From Nitrospira sp. (GTDB lineage Bacteria > Nitrospirota > Nitrospiria > Nitrospirales > Nitrospiraceae), in contig JAFEBI010000025.1 of assembly GCA_018242725.1 (NCBI GenBank), positions 1-45,914 of the forward strand: DNA of 45,914 nucleotides, given 5' to 3'. Shown here piece after piece: positions 1 to 7,726 of this stretch. The notes beneath the pieces were generated by a model. That model worked only from the letters and a program-made list of their open reading frames with translations. It searched no databases and was not told the origin of the DNA. How positions within the stretch are numbered: the stretch's first letter is position 1; each line of letters opens with the position of its first letter. The position numbers were made by a program, and so were the translations under genes.

Positions 1-726
1 AACCCGTCCGTGAAACTGGGGGAAGACCAGATCGATCAAGACGTTACGATCCGCGAGGTAGAGAATGCGTTTCTTGCGTCCGGCTTTCCAGAGGCGCCAG
101 ATGATCTGGAACGCCGTATAGGTTTTGCCGGTTCCGGTGGCCATGACGAGGAGCAGGCGATTCTGGCCCTTCGCGATGGCTTCGATGGTCTTGTTGATGG
201 CGATACGCTGGTAGTAACGCGGCTTCTTGCCGCTCACATCGTCGTGATAGTTCTGAAGAACAATCTGCTCTTGTGCTGGTGTCAATTCCCTCCATGCAGA
301 GTATTTCTTCCAGAGCGTTTCGGGTGTCGGAAAGGCATTCAGCGACAGCTCCGTTTCTCTTTTCTCGCTCTGACCTGTTCGATCATGAAAGACGAAGCCG
401 TCCCCGTTGGACGAAAAGACAAAAGGGATGTCGAGTATCGCCGCATATTCCAGCCCCTGCTGCATCCCACTCCCGATAGGATAGTTGTTGTCTTTTGCCT
501 CGATGAGGGCGATAGGAAGATTCGGCTTGTAGTACAGGATGTAGTCGGCGCGCTTGGCTTTTCCGCGGGTGACGAGTTTGCCTCTGACAATGATTCTGCC
601 CTTGGTAAAGCTGACCTTTTCGCGAATCTGCAACAGCTCATCTCATCCTGCCTTCTTCACCGCCGGCGTGATGAACTTCGTACAGATATCGCGCTCGCTG
701 AGAGATTTCTTATCGAAGTCTGCCAT
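1..726 (-). pseudogene. hsdR: Type I restriction endonuclease R subunit, 5' part, interrupted by a stop codon
   Basis: The minus strand from ATG at 726 reads as the N-terminus of HsdR, the DNA-cleaving and translocating subunit of type I restriction enzymes. The reading (242 codons to the window edge) has the nuclease core D61 with E76-A-K78 and a QxxxY-like stretch near 90-94, then the helicase Walker A ATGTGKT at 196-202 and LADRNVL at 224-230. Codon 28 (643-645) is TGA where the family normally has Trp in an AGWDE-type stretch, so full-length translation from this start is interrupted. The last dozen residues at the window edge also fit the family poorly. The gene continues outside the window. 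No hsdM or hsdS is visible. Family assignment is firm; whether the TGA is a real mutation or a sequence error cannot be told here. Confidence 0.8.
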
Positions 727-889
727 CTATGAAATCTCCACGGACACTGGAGTTTTCCGCCGAAGGATACCTCTTTCCCTTTAAGAAATCACGCACCAGA
801 TGGATGTGCATGGAACTGAGAGCTGAGCAGGAACCCAAATCGGAGTAGAATCGTCGCACACGCAAGACTTTACTCAGGAGGACGGGCCG

Positions 890-1870
890 ATGTTGGTGAC
901 ACCGGAGATGAATACACGTAATCGATGGGAGGCGCTGGCGGCCGCTGGACTAGCGGCGCTTGCAGCGGCATGGCTGGGTTGGCTTTTCCCCGTGCTCTGG
1001 CTCCTCGTATGGCTGAGTCCTCTTGCTTACTGGTGGGTGCGCCGACGTTGTCTCCGGCGGCTAGCGGTGATGCAGCAACCCTTTCCGGCTGTGTGGGAAG
1101 CGATTCTGGACACCCACGTGGCGTTCTTCCGGGCCCTGGACGAGACGGGCCAGGCGCGGTTTCGCCGCCTGGTGCAGATCTTCCTGAGTGAGGTCCGCAT
1201 CACGGGGATCCGCACCGAGGTGGACGATACGATCCGGGTGCTGGTCGCGGCGAGCGCCGTGATTCCAACGTTTGGCTTTCACGATTGGTCCTACCACCGG
1301 CTGCACGAGGTGCTGATCTACCCGGACGCCTTCGACGACGCCTACCGGACGACCGGAGGGAAAGAGGAGACCATCTTGGGCATGGTCGGGCTGCGCCATT
1401 TGAGCGGGGTGATGATTCTCTCAAAACCGGCGTTGCTCGCGGGATTTGATCATCCGTCCGGACATCACCACGTGGGGGTGCATGAGTTCGCACATCTGGT
1501 CGAGAGAGAGACACACGAGTATGGAATCCCGCCGGAAGTGCCCTGGATGGCGGTGCGGCAATGGATGCGGTTTGTGGCACAAGAACTTGCCCATCCGTCG
1601 CGGCAACGGGCCAGACTGAACGCCTATGCGTACACGAACGAGCATGAATTCTTCGCAGTGTTGGCCGAATATTTCTTTACCTCACCCGCATCCCTTGAAC
1701 GACGAGATCCGGCGCTCTATGCGCTCATGCGAGATCTGTTTCACCAGGACCCGCAAGCACTGCTTGGCCTGGCTCCCCGTCCAGCCGGCGGCCTCGGCCG
1801 CAATGCCCTCTGTCCCTGCGGCAGCAGCAAGAAATATAAACACTGTTGTCTCGCCAAAGCCGGCTCGTGA
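890..1870 (+). CDS. MtfA-like zinc peptidase with N-terminal membrane segment and C-terminal SEC-C motif
   Basis: 326 residues. The start ATG has an AGGAGG Shine-Dalgarno about 10 bases upstream. Residues 14-50 are strongly hydrophobic (one or two membrane helices), followed by a basic stretch RRRCLRR. The body matches the MtfA (Mlc titration factor A) family: HEFAH at 198-202 is the zinc-binding HExxH, and the conserved NEHEFFAVLAEYFF lies at 250-263, where the third metal ligand is expected. The C-terminus (about 303-320) is a SEC-C type zinc motif, CPC then HCC. E. coli MtfA is a soluble peptidase that binds the glucose repressor Mlc. A membrane-anchored form with a SEC-C tail suggests a different partner. 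The gene stands alone and converges on the symporter gene downstream. Confidence 0.85.
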   Translation: MLVTPEMNTRNRWEALAAAGLAALAAAWLGWLFPVLWLLVWLSPLAYWWVRRRCLRRLAVMQQPFPAVWEAILDTHVAFFRALDETGQARFRRLVQIFLSEVRITGIRTEVDDTIRVLVAASAVIPTFGFHDWSYHRLHEVLIYPDAFDDAYRTTGGKEETILGMVGLRHLSGVMILSKPALLAGFDHPSGHHHVGVHEFAHLVERETHEYGIPPEVPWMAVRQWMRFVAQELAHPSRQRARLNAYAYTNEHEFFAVLAEYFFTSPASLERRDPALYALMRDLFHQDPQALLGLAPRPAGGLGRNALCPCGSSKKYKHCCLAKAGS

Positions 1871-2018
1871 AGCCTGACGCCGCTTTTCTTGGAGATGGAG
1901 AACGGATGGTATGGCCTCGAAAAAAAGTATCTGCTAGCAACCCAATGAAAACGGTGAGGCCGATGGCGCAGGCCTGTTGAGCGCTCCACGACAATCCTGA
2001 ACCGGGTCAGCGGTTGTC

Positions 2019-3329
2019 TTAAGCAGGTGGCTTCGTTACCACTGCCGGTTTTCCTACGTCGAGGAGGATGGCGACGAGCATGTCGCTCATGACGTTCACC
2101 CCGGAGCGGGCGCGGGCGATGATCCAATCCACCGTCATGATGAGGGGAATTGCGGCCAAGATGACGTGATCCGGCAACCCGGCGGCGGCCAAAACCAGAG
2201 GCAAAACAATCAGCCCAGCTTCCGGTATGCCGGCGACACCGGCTCCGGCGATGATAGAGGCAAAGACAATCAAGACCTGCTTCGCCATGGGGAGATCATA
2301 GCCCAATGCTTGCGCGAGAAACAGCGCGGCCATCGCTTCGTACAGCGTGATGCCGTCGTTATTGAGATTCGTTCCGACACAGGCTGCAAGGCGCGCCGAT
2401 TGTGCCGATACCCGCATTCGTTCGAGACAGCGCAGAGTGACCGGCACGGTGGCCAAGCTGCTATTACACGAGACCGCCGTCATGATGGCATCGGCTCCCT
2501 GTCCCACATACTGCCTCGGAGATTTTTTCCCCACCAGCCACGCCACCAGCGGATAATAGAGAAGGGAGTGAACCGTAAGACCTGCCAGCATCGCCAAGAG
2601 GAAGATCCAGAGAACGGAAAAGACACCGACCCCGGACTTGCCGACGACCTGCGCGACGACACCGAAGACGGCCAGGGGGACCGCAAGAATAATCCACTCA
2701 AGGATCAGCACGAGCCACCCATAGATGCGTTCAATACCACGCGCGACCATTACAACCAGGCCACTCGTCTGGTCTGATTTGCCATACAGGTATCGCAGGG
2801 TACAACCAAGGAACAGTGCGAGAAGGACGACACCGATGATATTGTTACTGGAAAATGGATTGGTGAGGGTACGGGGAATATAGGACGCGAGATACTCAAT
2901 CGGACTTCGTGATCCGGCCTGTACGTTGGCCAGCGCGGAGGACGAAAGCGTGGTGCCCGGCACAAGGTGGAGCAGCTCATCCACATGCCCCAACCAGGCC
3001 AAGCCCGGCTGCCAGAGATTCATGATAGCCAAGCCGATGACCATGGCGACGGAGACGTTCACGAGACAAATGACCAGCAGCTTGGTCCCCTGACTCAAAG
3101 GGATAGTAGTGCGGAGCAGCGCATCGAGGATTGCAAAAAAGATGAGTGGAATCGCGAGCGTTTTGAGCGCCCACACCACCCAAAGACCGAGTCGGCCGAG
3201 TTGTTCGTTGCGCAGGCCGTTCAAATAGGGTTCTTGTCCAAATAGGACACCAAGGGTCGTCCCGCTGATCACGGCGATCAGGACTTGGAGATACAGAGGG
3301 ATCGGAATCCAACGTGACGTCTCGTGCAT
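2019..3329 (-). CDS. Dicarboxylate/amino acid:cation symporter (DAACS family)
   Basis: 436 residues, the usual length for the GltP/DctA family of secondary transporters that import dicarboxylates or acidic amino acids with H+ or Na+. There are several hydrophobic helices across the protein. The two family signature regions are visible: a serine-rich re-entrant loop SCNSSLATVPVT around 295 and the cation/substrate site NNDGITLYEA around 335. ATG at 3329 is taken as start; the Shine-Dalgarno is weak (GAGAG). The substrate cannot be told from sequence. It is transcribed away from the Fe-S oxidoreductase pair upstream on the same strand, with about 115 bases between, so co-transcription with them is possible but not shown. 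Confidence 0.9.
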   Translation of the reverse strand: MHETSRWIPIPLYLQVLIAVISGTTLGVLFGQEPYLNGLRNEQLGRLGLWVVWALKTLAIPLIFFAILDALLRTTIPLSQGTKLLVICLVNVSVAMVIGLAIMNLWQPGLAWLGHVDELLHLVPGTTLSSSALANVQAGSRSPIEYLASYIPRTLTNPFSSNNIIGVVLLALFLGCTLRYLYGKSDQTSGLVVMVARGIERIYGWLVLILEWIILAVPLAVFGVVAQVVGKSGVGVFSVLWIFLLAMLAGLTVHSLLYYPLVAWLVGKKSPRQYVGQGADAIMTAVSCNSSLATVPVTLRCLERMRVSAQSARLAACVGTNLNNDGITLYEAMAALFLAQALGYDLPMAKQVLIVFASIIAGAGVAGIPEAGLIVLPLVLAAAGLPDHVILAAIPLIMTVDWIIARARSGVNVMSDMLVAILLDVGKPAVVTKPPA

Positions 3330-3444
3330 GGTGGTCTCTCGGGCCGCCGCAGCTTACCCGGTTTGACCGTCAGAAACTACCGTCCTCCCCCTCGAAGAGG
3401 ACATACACAGTCCTGAGCTGCTCACGAAAGGCCGATCGTATGGA

Positions 3445-3723
3445 TTAGCTGGGAATATCGCGGGTGCCGTCGTAGGACACGCGGGATTGAAAGGAGAATT
3501 TGATGACGTCGCCGTCTCTGACTGGCGAGTCTTCCGAACCAATCCTTTTATTGATGGTGATGAGTGCTTCACGGTTCTGAATGAACGAACGCAGCCCGCC
3601 AAGCTGTGCAGAGTTGGTTTCAATGAGTTGTTTTACAGTGGTCGTACCTGAGACGGTTACTTCGATCTCACTCTCATCAACAGCGGCTTGTAGCGTCTGA
3701 CCAAAGATCTGTACCGATACCAT
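3445..3723 (-). CDS. MoaD/ThiS-like beta-grasp protein without a terminal Gly-Gly
   Basis: 92 residues from ATG 3723 (AGGTG about 8 bases upstream). A longer version starts at GTG 3804, overlapping the upstream oxidoreductase stop by four bases, but its first 27 residues look unstructured and its GTG lies almost on top of the GGAGG. The pattern of short beta strands, the TTVKQLIE helix and the late DGDVIKFSF strand resemble the ubiquitin-like MoaD/ThiS fold, and the DGD turn is typical of that group. Sulfur carriers of that fold end in Gly-Gly; this one ends in RDIPS, so it should not form a thiocarboxylate in its present form. Position directly after the FAD/Fe-S oxidase suggests a linked role. 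Function is not known to me. Confidence 0.6.
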   Translation of the reverse strand: MVSVQIFGQTLQAAVDESEIEVTVSGTTTVKQLIETNSAQLGGLRSFIQNREALITINKRIGSEDSPVRDGDVIKFSFQSRVSYDGTRDIPS

Positions 3724-3800
3724 CAGCGATTCACCTGGCCCATCATCCACAGGATTCTGATCGGTGTGCGCGGTTACTATACACGAATAGGCGGCCGGAC

Positions 3801-6638
3801 TCACCTCCGCTCAGCCTCTCCTGCCCGATAGGCATCCTGAAGCAGTTGCGCGACATGTTTCACTTGAACGGATTCGCGCAACCCATTCTTGAGCTGGATC
3901 ATGCAGGCCGGACAACTTGTCGCAACCACATCGGCCTCACTCTGCGTGATTGCACGGGCTTTTCGGTCAAAGATCTTCTGCGAGGTGTCATAATCCTTGA
4001 CCACATAGGTCCCGGCACCACCGGCGCAACGGTCGGCAGCCGGCATTTCGACGAAACTGACTCCAGGCATGGACGACAGAATTTGTCGTGGTTCTTTCGT
4101 CACTCCGGCTGCCCGCAGATGGCAGGATGAGTGATAGGTGACGCGTGTTGTCTTCACGTCGGCTTGAGCCATGGGAGGATGCTGCTGCGAGCGGGCGACA
4201 AATTCTGAAATATGGACGACCTTCTTGGCCAGCGACTCTGCTTGCAACCGCTCAGGGCCTTCGGCGAACAGCGTGGGATAATCCTTCAACATGAGCGTGC
4301 AGGACGCGCAGCCGGTCACGATCGTTTCATAGGCCGCAAACGACCGCATGTTGAATCGAGCGCCGTCGCGCGCGAGATCAACATGTCCATACGTCTGAAT
4401 TGGTGTTCCCGAGCAGCGCTGAGGAGGCAGGGCCGGCTCAACACCATGCTTGTTCAAGACCTCGATGACCGCGTCGCCCACCCCATCGTCAAAATAGTTG
4501 GCCGCACAACCATGAAAATAGGCGACGGTCCGTGACGGCGAGGGGTCAACGTCGCTCGTCGTCAAATGTGCATACCGTTCACGCAAGTGCCGTCGTGCGA
4601 GGGTCGGTAACACGAGATCATGCGGAAACCGAGCGGTTGGAGCCAACTGCTTCATGAGTGGCGCCATGATCCATTCCAGCATCTTTCGGAAGAACGGACG
4701 ATCCCACAGGGCCTGCGTGGCAGCCAGCATATGGAGCAGCGCCTCAAAATTGATCCCCTTCGCCTGGCTCCGAAAGATCCAACCGGCTAACCGGTTCGGA
4801 TGTTCAGCCCGCTTCTTCAGAATCAGATCCGAGACATCCACGCCGGCTGGACAGATCGTGCGACAGGATTTGCAATTGAGACAAGCCTCGACGACGCGCT
4901 TGGAGTTCAGGTAGCTGTAATCCTTCGCTGTCACAATCTCGAACCAGCCGCGGGCACTCATGTCTTCCGATTGAAACACGTCGTACACCGGACAGACCGA
5001 GTTACATTTCGCGCAGGTCGCGCAGGATTTAGAGAGCCTGGTGTAATCGATATGCTCGGTAAAGGGCGCGTCGCTGAGCTTGATCCCTGGATTCAACACA
5101 TGACCAGGGTCAAACGCGTTCTTGACCTGTTTAAACAGATCATAGAGTTCATCACCAAACATGCGCTTCACCAACTCTGCCCGAATACGACCGTCTCCGT
5201 GTTCACCGCAAATCGATCCGCCGAAACGATTCAACACGGCCGCATGGATCTCTTGATGGGCCTGCACCATTTTCTCGAAATCGCCATGATCGTTCACATC
5301 CAACAATGGGACGATGTGCGCATTGCCGTTACCGATGTGGCCAAAGATGGCCACTGGAACCTGTTGTCCTTCAAAAAATTCTCCTAAATAACGAATCAGC
5401 TCGCTGATGCGACCGGCGGGTACGACGACATCATCGACAAAGTTGATCGGCTTCTTTTTTGGATCGAACCGGTAGAGCGTCGGATAGAGCGCTTTCCGTG
5501 CTTTCCAGAGCTGCTCCCGCCGTTCAGCATCGAAGGCGAGCGTCGGTGCTGAAGCCAGCCGGTACGGACGACAGATCGTACCCAAGGCTTCAGCCCGCTC
5601 ATGGAGGTCAACCTCTAGAGAGTCGGCATCCAACTCAAGCAGCAGCGTCGCAGCGGCTTCTTCCGGAATGCCATGTGCCGCCCGTCCAATGAGGTTCAAC
5701 GTGTTGGCATCCATCACCTCCAACGCACTTGGTCGGAGCGTCAGGAGCTGTGGGACGGCATCACCGACTTCCTCAAGATGTGTAAAGTGGATCAGGGCGG
5801 TCAGCGTTGAGGAAGGCTTCTTCACCAAGGTCAGCCTGGCTTCACTGACGACACCGAGCGTGCCTTCACTGCCGACAAACAGCTTGGGGATATCGAACAT
5901 GCCTCGCGCAAGCCCGTCCGCAATCCCAAACAGGTTGTACCCACAACTATTCTTACTCACAGTCGGCTGTTTCTCCGCAATGAGGTCCGCGTGAGACTGG
6001 ACCAGAATCAAGACGTCCCGCAAGGCCGGCACCATGGTCAAGACACGTTCGAGGGATGGATCCGTGAGGGCATAGGATTGCGCATCTGTCCAGGTCGAGG
6101 AAGCGAGACAGATACGGAGACGGATGATATTGTCTTTAACGGAGCCATAGCGGAGCGTATGTGGGCCGGAAGAGTTATTTGCGATCATCCCACCCAGCTT
6201 GCACATGTCCCCACTCGACGGGTCCGGTCCGAACATCAGCCCCTGGGAGTTGAGTTGCCGATTGAGTTCTGCCAAGACCATTCCAGGCTGCACTCGCGCC
6301 CATTGTTCCTCGCGATTGACTTCCAGAATCCGATTCAGACGTGAGACATCGAGGATGATCCCGGAGCCGATCGCAGACCCGGTGAGATTCGTGCCGGCGG
6401 CCCGAGGAGTGAGGGGAATACCTCGCGAGACGGCATAATCAATTGTCACAGCAATATCGTCTTCCGACTCCACGAGGACGACGGCCTGAGGAGGAATACG
6501 GTAGATGCTGGCATCCACTGCATACGCAGTAATGGTCGGCAGATCGTTTTTGACTTTTGTGGAGCCCAGGAGGGCGCGAAGATCATTGGCGACAGCGTTG
6601 GATTTCGTCGGTTGGATCAAGGGGGAAGAGGTAGCCAT
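3801..6638 (-). CDS. FAD-linked and Fe-S 2-hydroxyacid (lactate/glycolate-type) dehydrogenase, GlcD-GlcF-like fusion
   Basis: 945 residues from ATG 6638 (a TTG lies one codon earlier; AGGAGG is 11 and 8 bases upstream of the two). It joins what are often separate subunits. Residues about 45-270 form the FAD_binding_4 domain (PRAAGTNLTG near 78-87, FGPDPSS near 136) and about 270-520 the FAD-oxidase C domain (HIGNGNAH, CGEHGDGR). A ferredoxin-like part has two 4Fe-4S motifs with Cys at 539/542/545/549 and 586/589/592/596. The C-terminal third carries two CCG domains (CSGTP, CAGGAGTY). This matches D-lactate dehydrogenase or glycolate oxidase fusions that pass electrons to the quinone pool at the membrane. 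The exact substrate is uncertain. It is divergent from a glyoxylate/hydroxypyruvate reductase-like gene, which favours glycolate or glycerate metabolism. Confidence 0.88.
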   Translation of the reverse strand: MATSSPLIQPTKSNAVANDLRALLGSTKVKNDLPTITAYAVDASIYRIPPQAVVLVESEDDIAVTIDYAVSRGIPLTPRAAGTNLTGSAIGSGIILDVSRLNRILEVNREEQWARVQPGMVLAELNRQLNSQGLMFGPDPSSGDMCKLGGMIANNSSGPHTLRYGSVKDNIIRLRICLASSTWTDAQSYALTDPSLERVLTMVPALRDVLILVQSHADLIAEKQPTVSKNSCGYNLFGIADGLARGMFDIPKLFVGSEGTLGVVSEARLTLVKKPSSTLTALIHFTHLEEVGDAVPQLLTLRPSALEVMDANTLNLIGRAAHGIPEEAAATLLLELDADSLEVDLHERAEALGTICRPYRLASAPTLAFDAERREQLWKARKALYPTLYRFDPKKKPINFVDDVVVPAGRISELIRYLGEFFEGQQVPVAIFGHIGNGNAHIVPLLDVNDHGDFEKMVQAHQEIHAAVLNRFGGSICGEHGDGRIRAELVKRMFGDELYDLFKQVKNAFDPGHVLNPGIKLSDAPFTEHIDYTRLSKSCATCAKCNSVCPVYDVFQSEDMSARGWFEIVTAKDYSYLNSKRVVEACLNCKSCRTICPAGVDVSDLILKKRAEHPNRLAGWIFRSQAKGINFEALLHMLAATQALWDRPFFRKMLEWIMAPLMKQLAPTARFPHDLVLPTLARRHLRERYAHLTTSDVDPSPSRTVAYFHGCAANYFDDGVGDAVIEVLNKHGVEPALPPQRCSGTPIQTYGHVDLARDGARFNMRSFAAYETIVTGCASCTLMLKDYPTLFAEGPERLQAESLAKKVVHISEFVARSQQHPPMAQADVKTTRVTYHSSCHLRAAGVTKEPRQILSSMPGVSFVEMPAADRCAGGAGTYVVKDYDTSQKIFDRKARAITQSEADVVATSCPACMIQLKNGLRESVQVKHVAQLLQDAYRAGEAERR

Positions 6639-6726
6639 CAAGTCGTACGCCTCCTAGCCGATACTGTTCAGGGACATTCGGCCTCGTTGTCCCTGCACAG
6701 TCATTTCTCCTACAATAGGTCGCGCG

Positions 6727-7701
6727 ATGGATCGTCCAACCGTATATATCACGCGCCTGTTACCTCAACCAGTCTTGGATGCGATCCCCAAAGACTACCG
6801 CGTCCTCGCGGGAACGACGGATCAGTCTCCCACGGCTGATGAGCTCCGTCGTGGTTTCGCGCAAGCTGACGCGGTCATCTGCACATTGAGTGACTTCGTT
6901 GATGCCTCGCTATTGTCCGCGGCGGCAAAACTGAAAATCCTCGCCAACTATGCCGTCGGCTATAATAACATTGATGTGCCCGCCGCAACTCGGCGCGGTG
7001 TCATCGTGACCAATACTCCTGACGTGCTGACCGATGCAACCGCAGACTTAACCTGGAGTTTATTGCTCAGCATTGCTCGGCGAATCGTGGAAGGCGACAC
7101 ATGGGTCCGAAGAGGTGGATGGCCCGGATGGAGCCCGACACAACTGTTGGGTGCCGATGTCTCAGGAAAAACACTGGGCATTATCGGCATGGGGCGTATC
7201 GGACAGGCCGTAGCCATGCGAGCGAACGGGTTTCGGATGGCGGTCATGTATGCCGGCCGTCATGCTGTTGCTCCCCAACAAGGATTCGCGTGGGCTCACC
7301 ATCCTCTTGATACGGTCCTCACACAATCTGACTTTCTTTCACTCCACGTCCCACTTAACGAAACAACCCATCACCTGATCGGAGAACGTGAATTCAGTTT
7401 GATGAAACCGACGGCCTTTCTTATCAACACCTCACGAGGAGCGGTGATCGATGAGTCCGCCCTGATCACTGCACTCCAGACTGGATCGATTGCCGGTGCC
7501 GCCTTAGATGTCTACGCCCAGGAACCACACGTCCCTGCTGCATTGACATCCCTCTCGAACGTCATACTCCTTCCCCACCTTGGATCAGCCACGCTCGATA
7601 CTCGCGTGCACATGGGGCTCATCTGTCTGAGAAATATTGTCGCTGTCTTGGAAGGTCGACCAGCACTCAATCAAGTGAACAGACATGCACTGAAAGAATA
7701 G
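6727..7701 (+). CDS. D-2-hydroxyacid dehydrogenase (glyoxylate/hydroxypyruvate reductase-like)
   Basis: 324 residues, the standard length for the D-isomer-specific 2-hydroxyacid dehydrogenases. The Rossmann nucleotide-binding motif GMGRIG is at 154-159. The catalytic triad positions are visible: Arg237 in INTSRG, Glu266 in AQEPH and His284 in LLPHLGSAT. The N-terminal catalytic domain has LANYAVGYNNID (72-83), typical of glyoxylate/glycerate reductases such as GyaR and GhrB. It probably reduces glyoxylate or hydroxypyruvate with NAD(P)H in the cytoplasm. The start ATG follows AGGTCG. It shares an 88-base divergent promoter region with the FAD/Fe-S dehydrogenase, so the two may interconvert the same hydroxyacid/ketoacid pair. 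Confidence 0.88.
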   Translation: MDRPTVYITRLLPQPVLDAIPKDYRVLAGTTDQSPTADELRRGFAQADAVICTLSDFVDASLLSAAAKLKILANYAVGYNNIDVPAATRRGVIVTNTPDVLTDATADLTWSLLLSIARRIVEGDTWVRRGGWPGWSPTQLLGADVSGKTLGIIGMGRIGQAVAMRANGFRMAVMYAGRHAVAPQQGFAWAHHPLDTVLTQSDFLSLHVPLNETTHHLIGEREFSLMKPTAFLINTSRGAVIDESALITALQTGSIAGAALDVYAQEPHVPAALTSLSNVILLPHLGSATLDTRVHMGLICLRNIVAVLEGRPALNQVNRHALKE

Positions 7702-7726
7702 CGCTACGCTTCTACGAAGCGTAGCG
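7702..7726. terminator. Perfect 11-bp hairpin between convergent genes
   Basis: CGCTACGCTTC, a three-base loop, then GAAGCGTAGCG. It starts right after the stop of the hydroxyacid dehydrogenase and covers the last codons and stop of the convergent TPR gene. On the minus strand it is followed by a T-rich CTATTCTTT; the plus side lacks a clear T run. It is likely to serve as a terminator for the minus-strand gene and possibly both. Confidence 0.6.
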
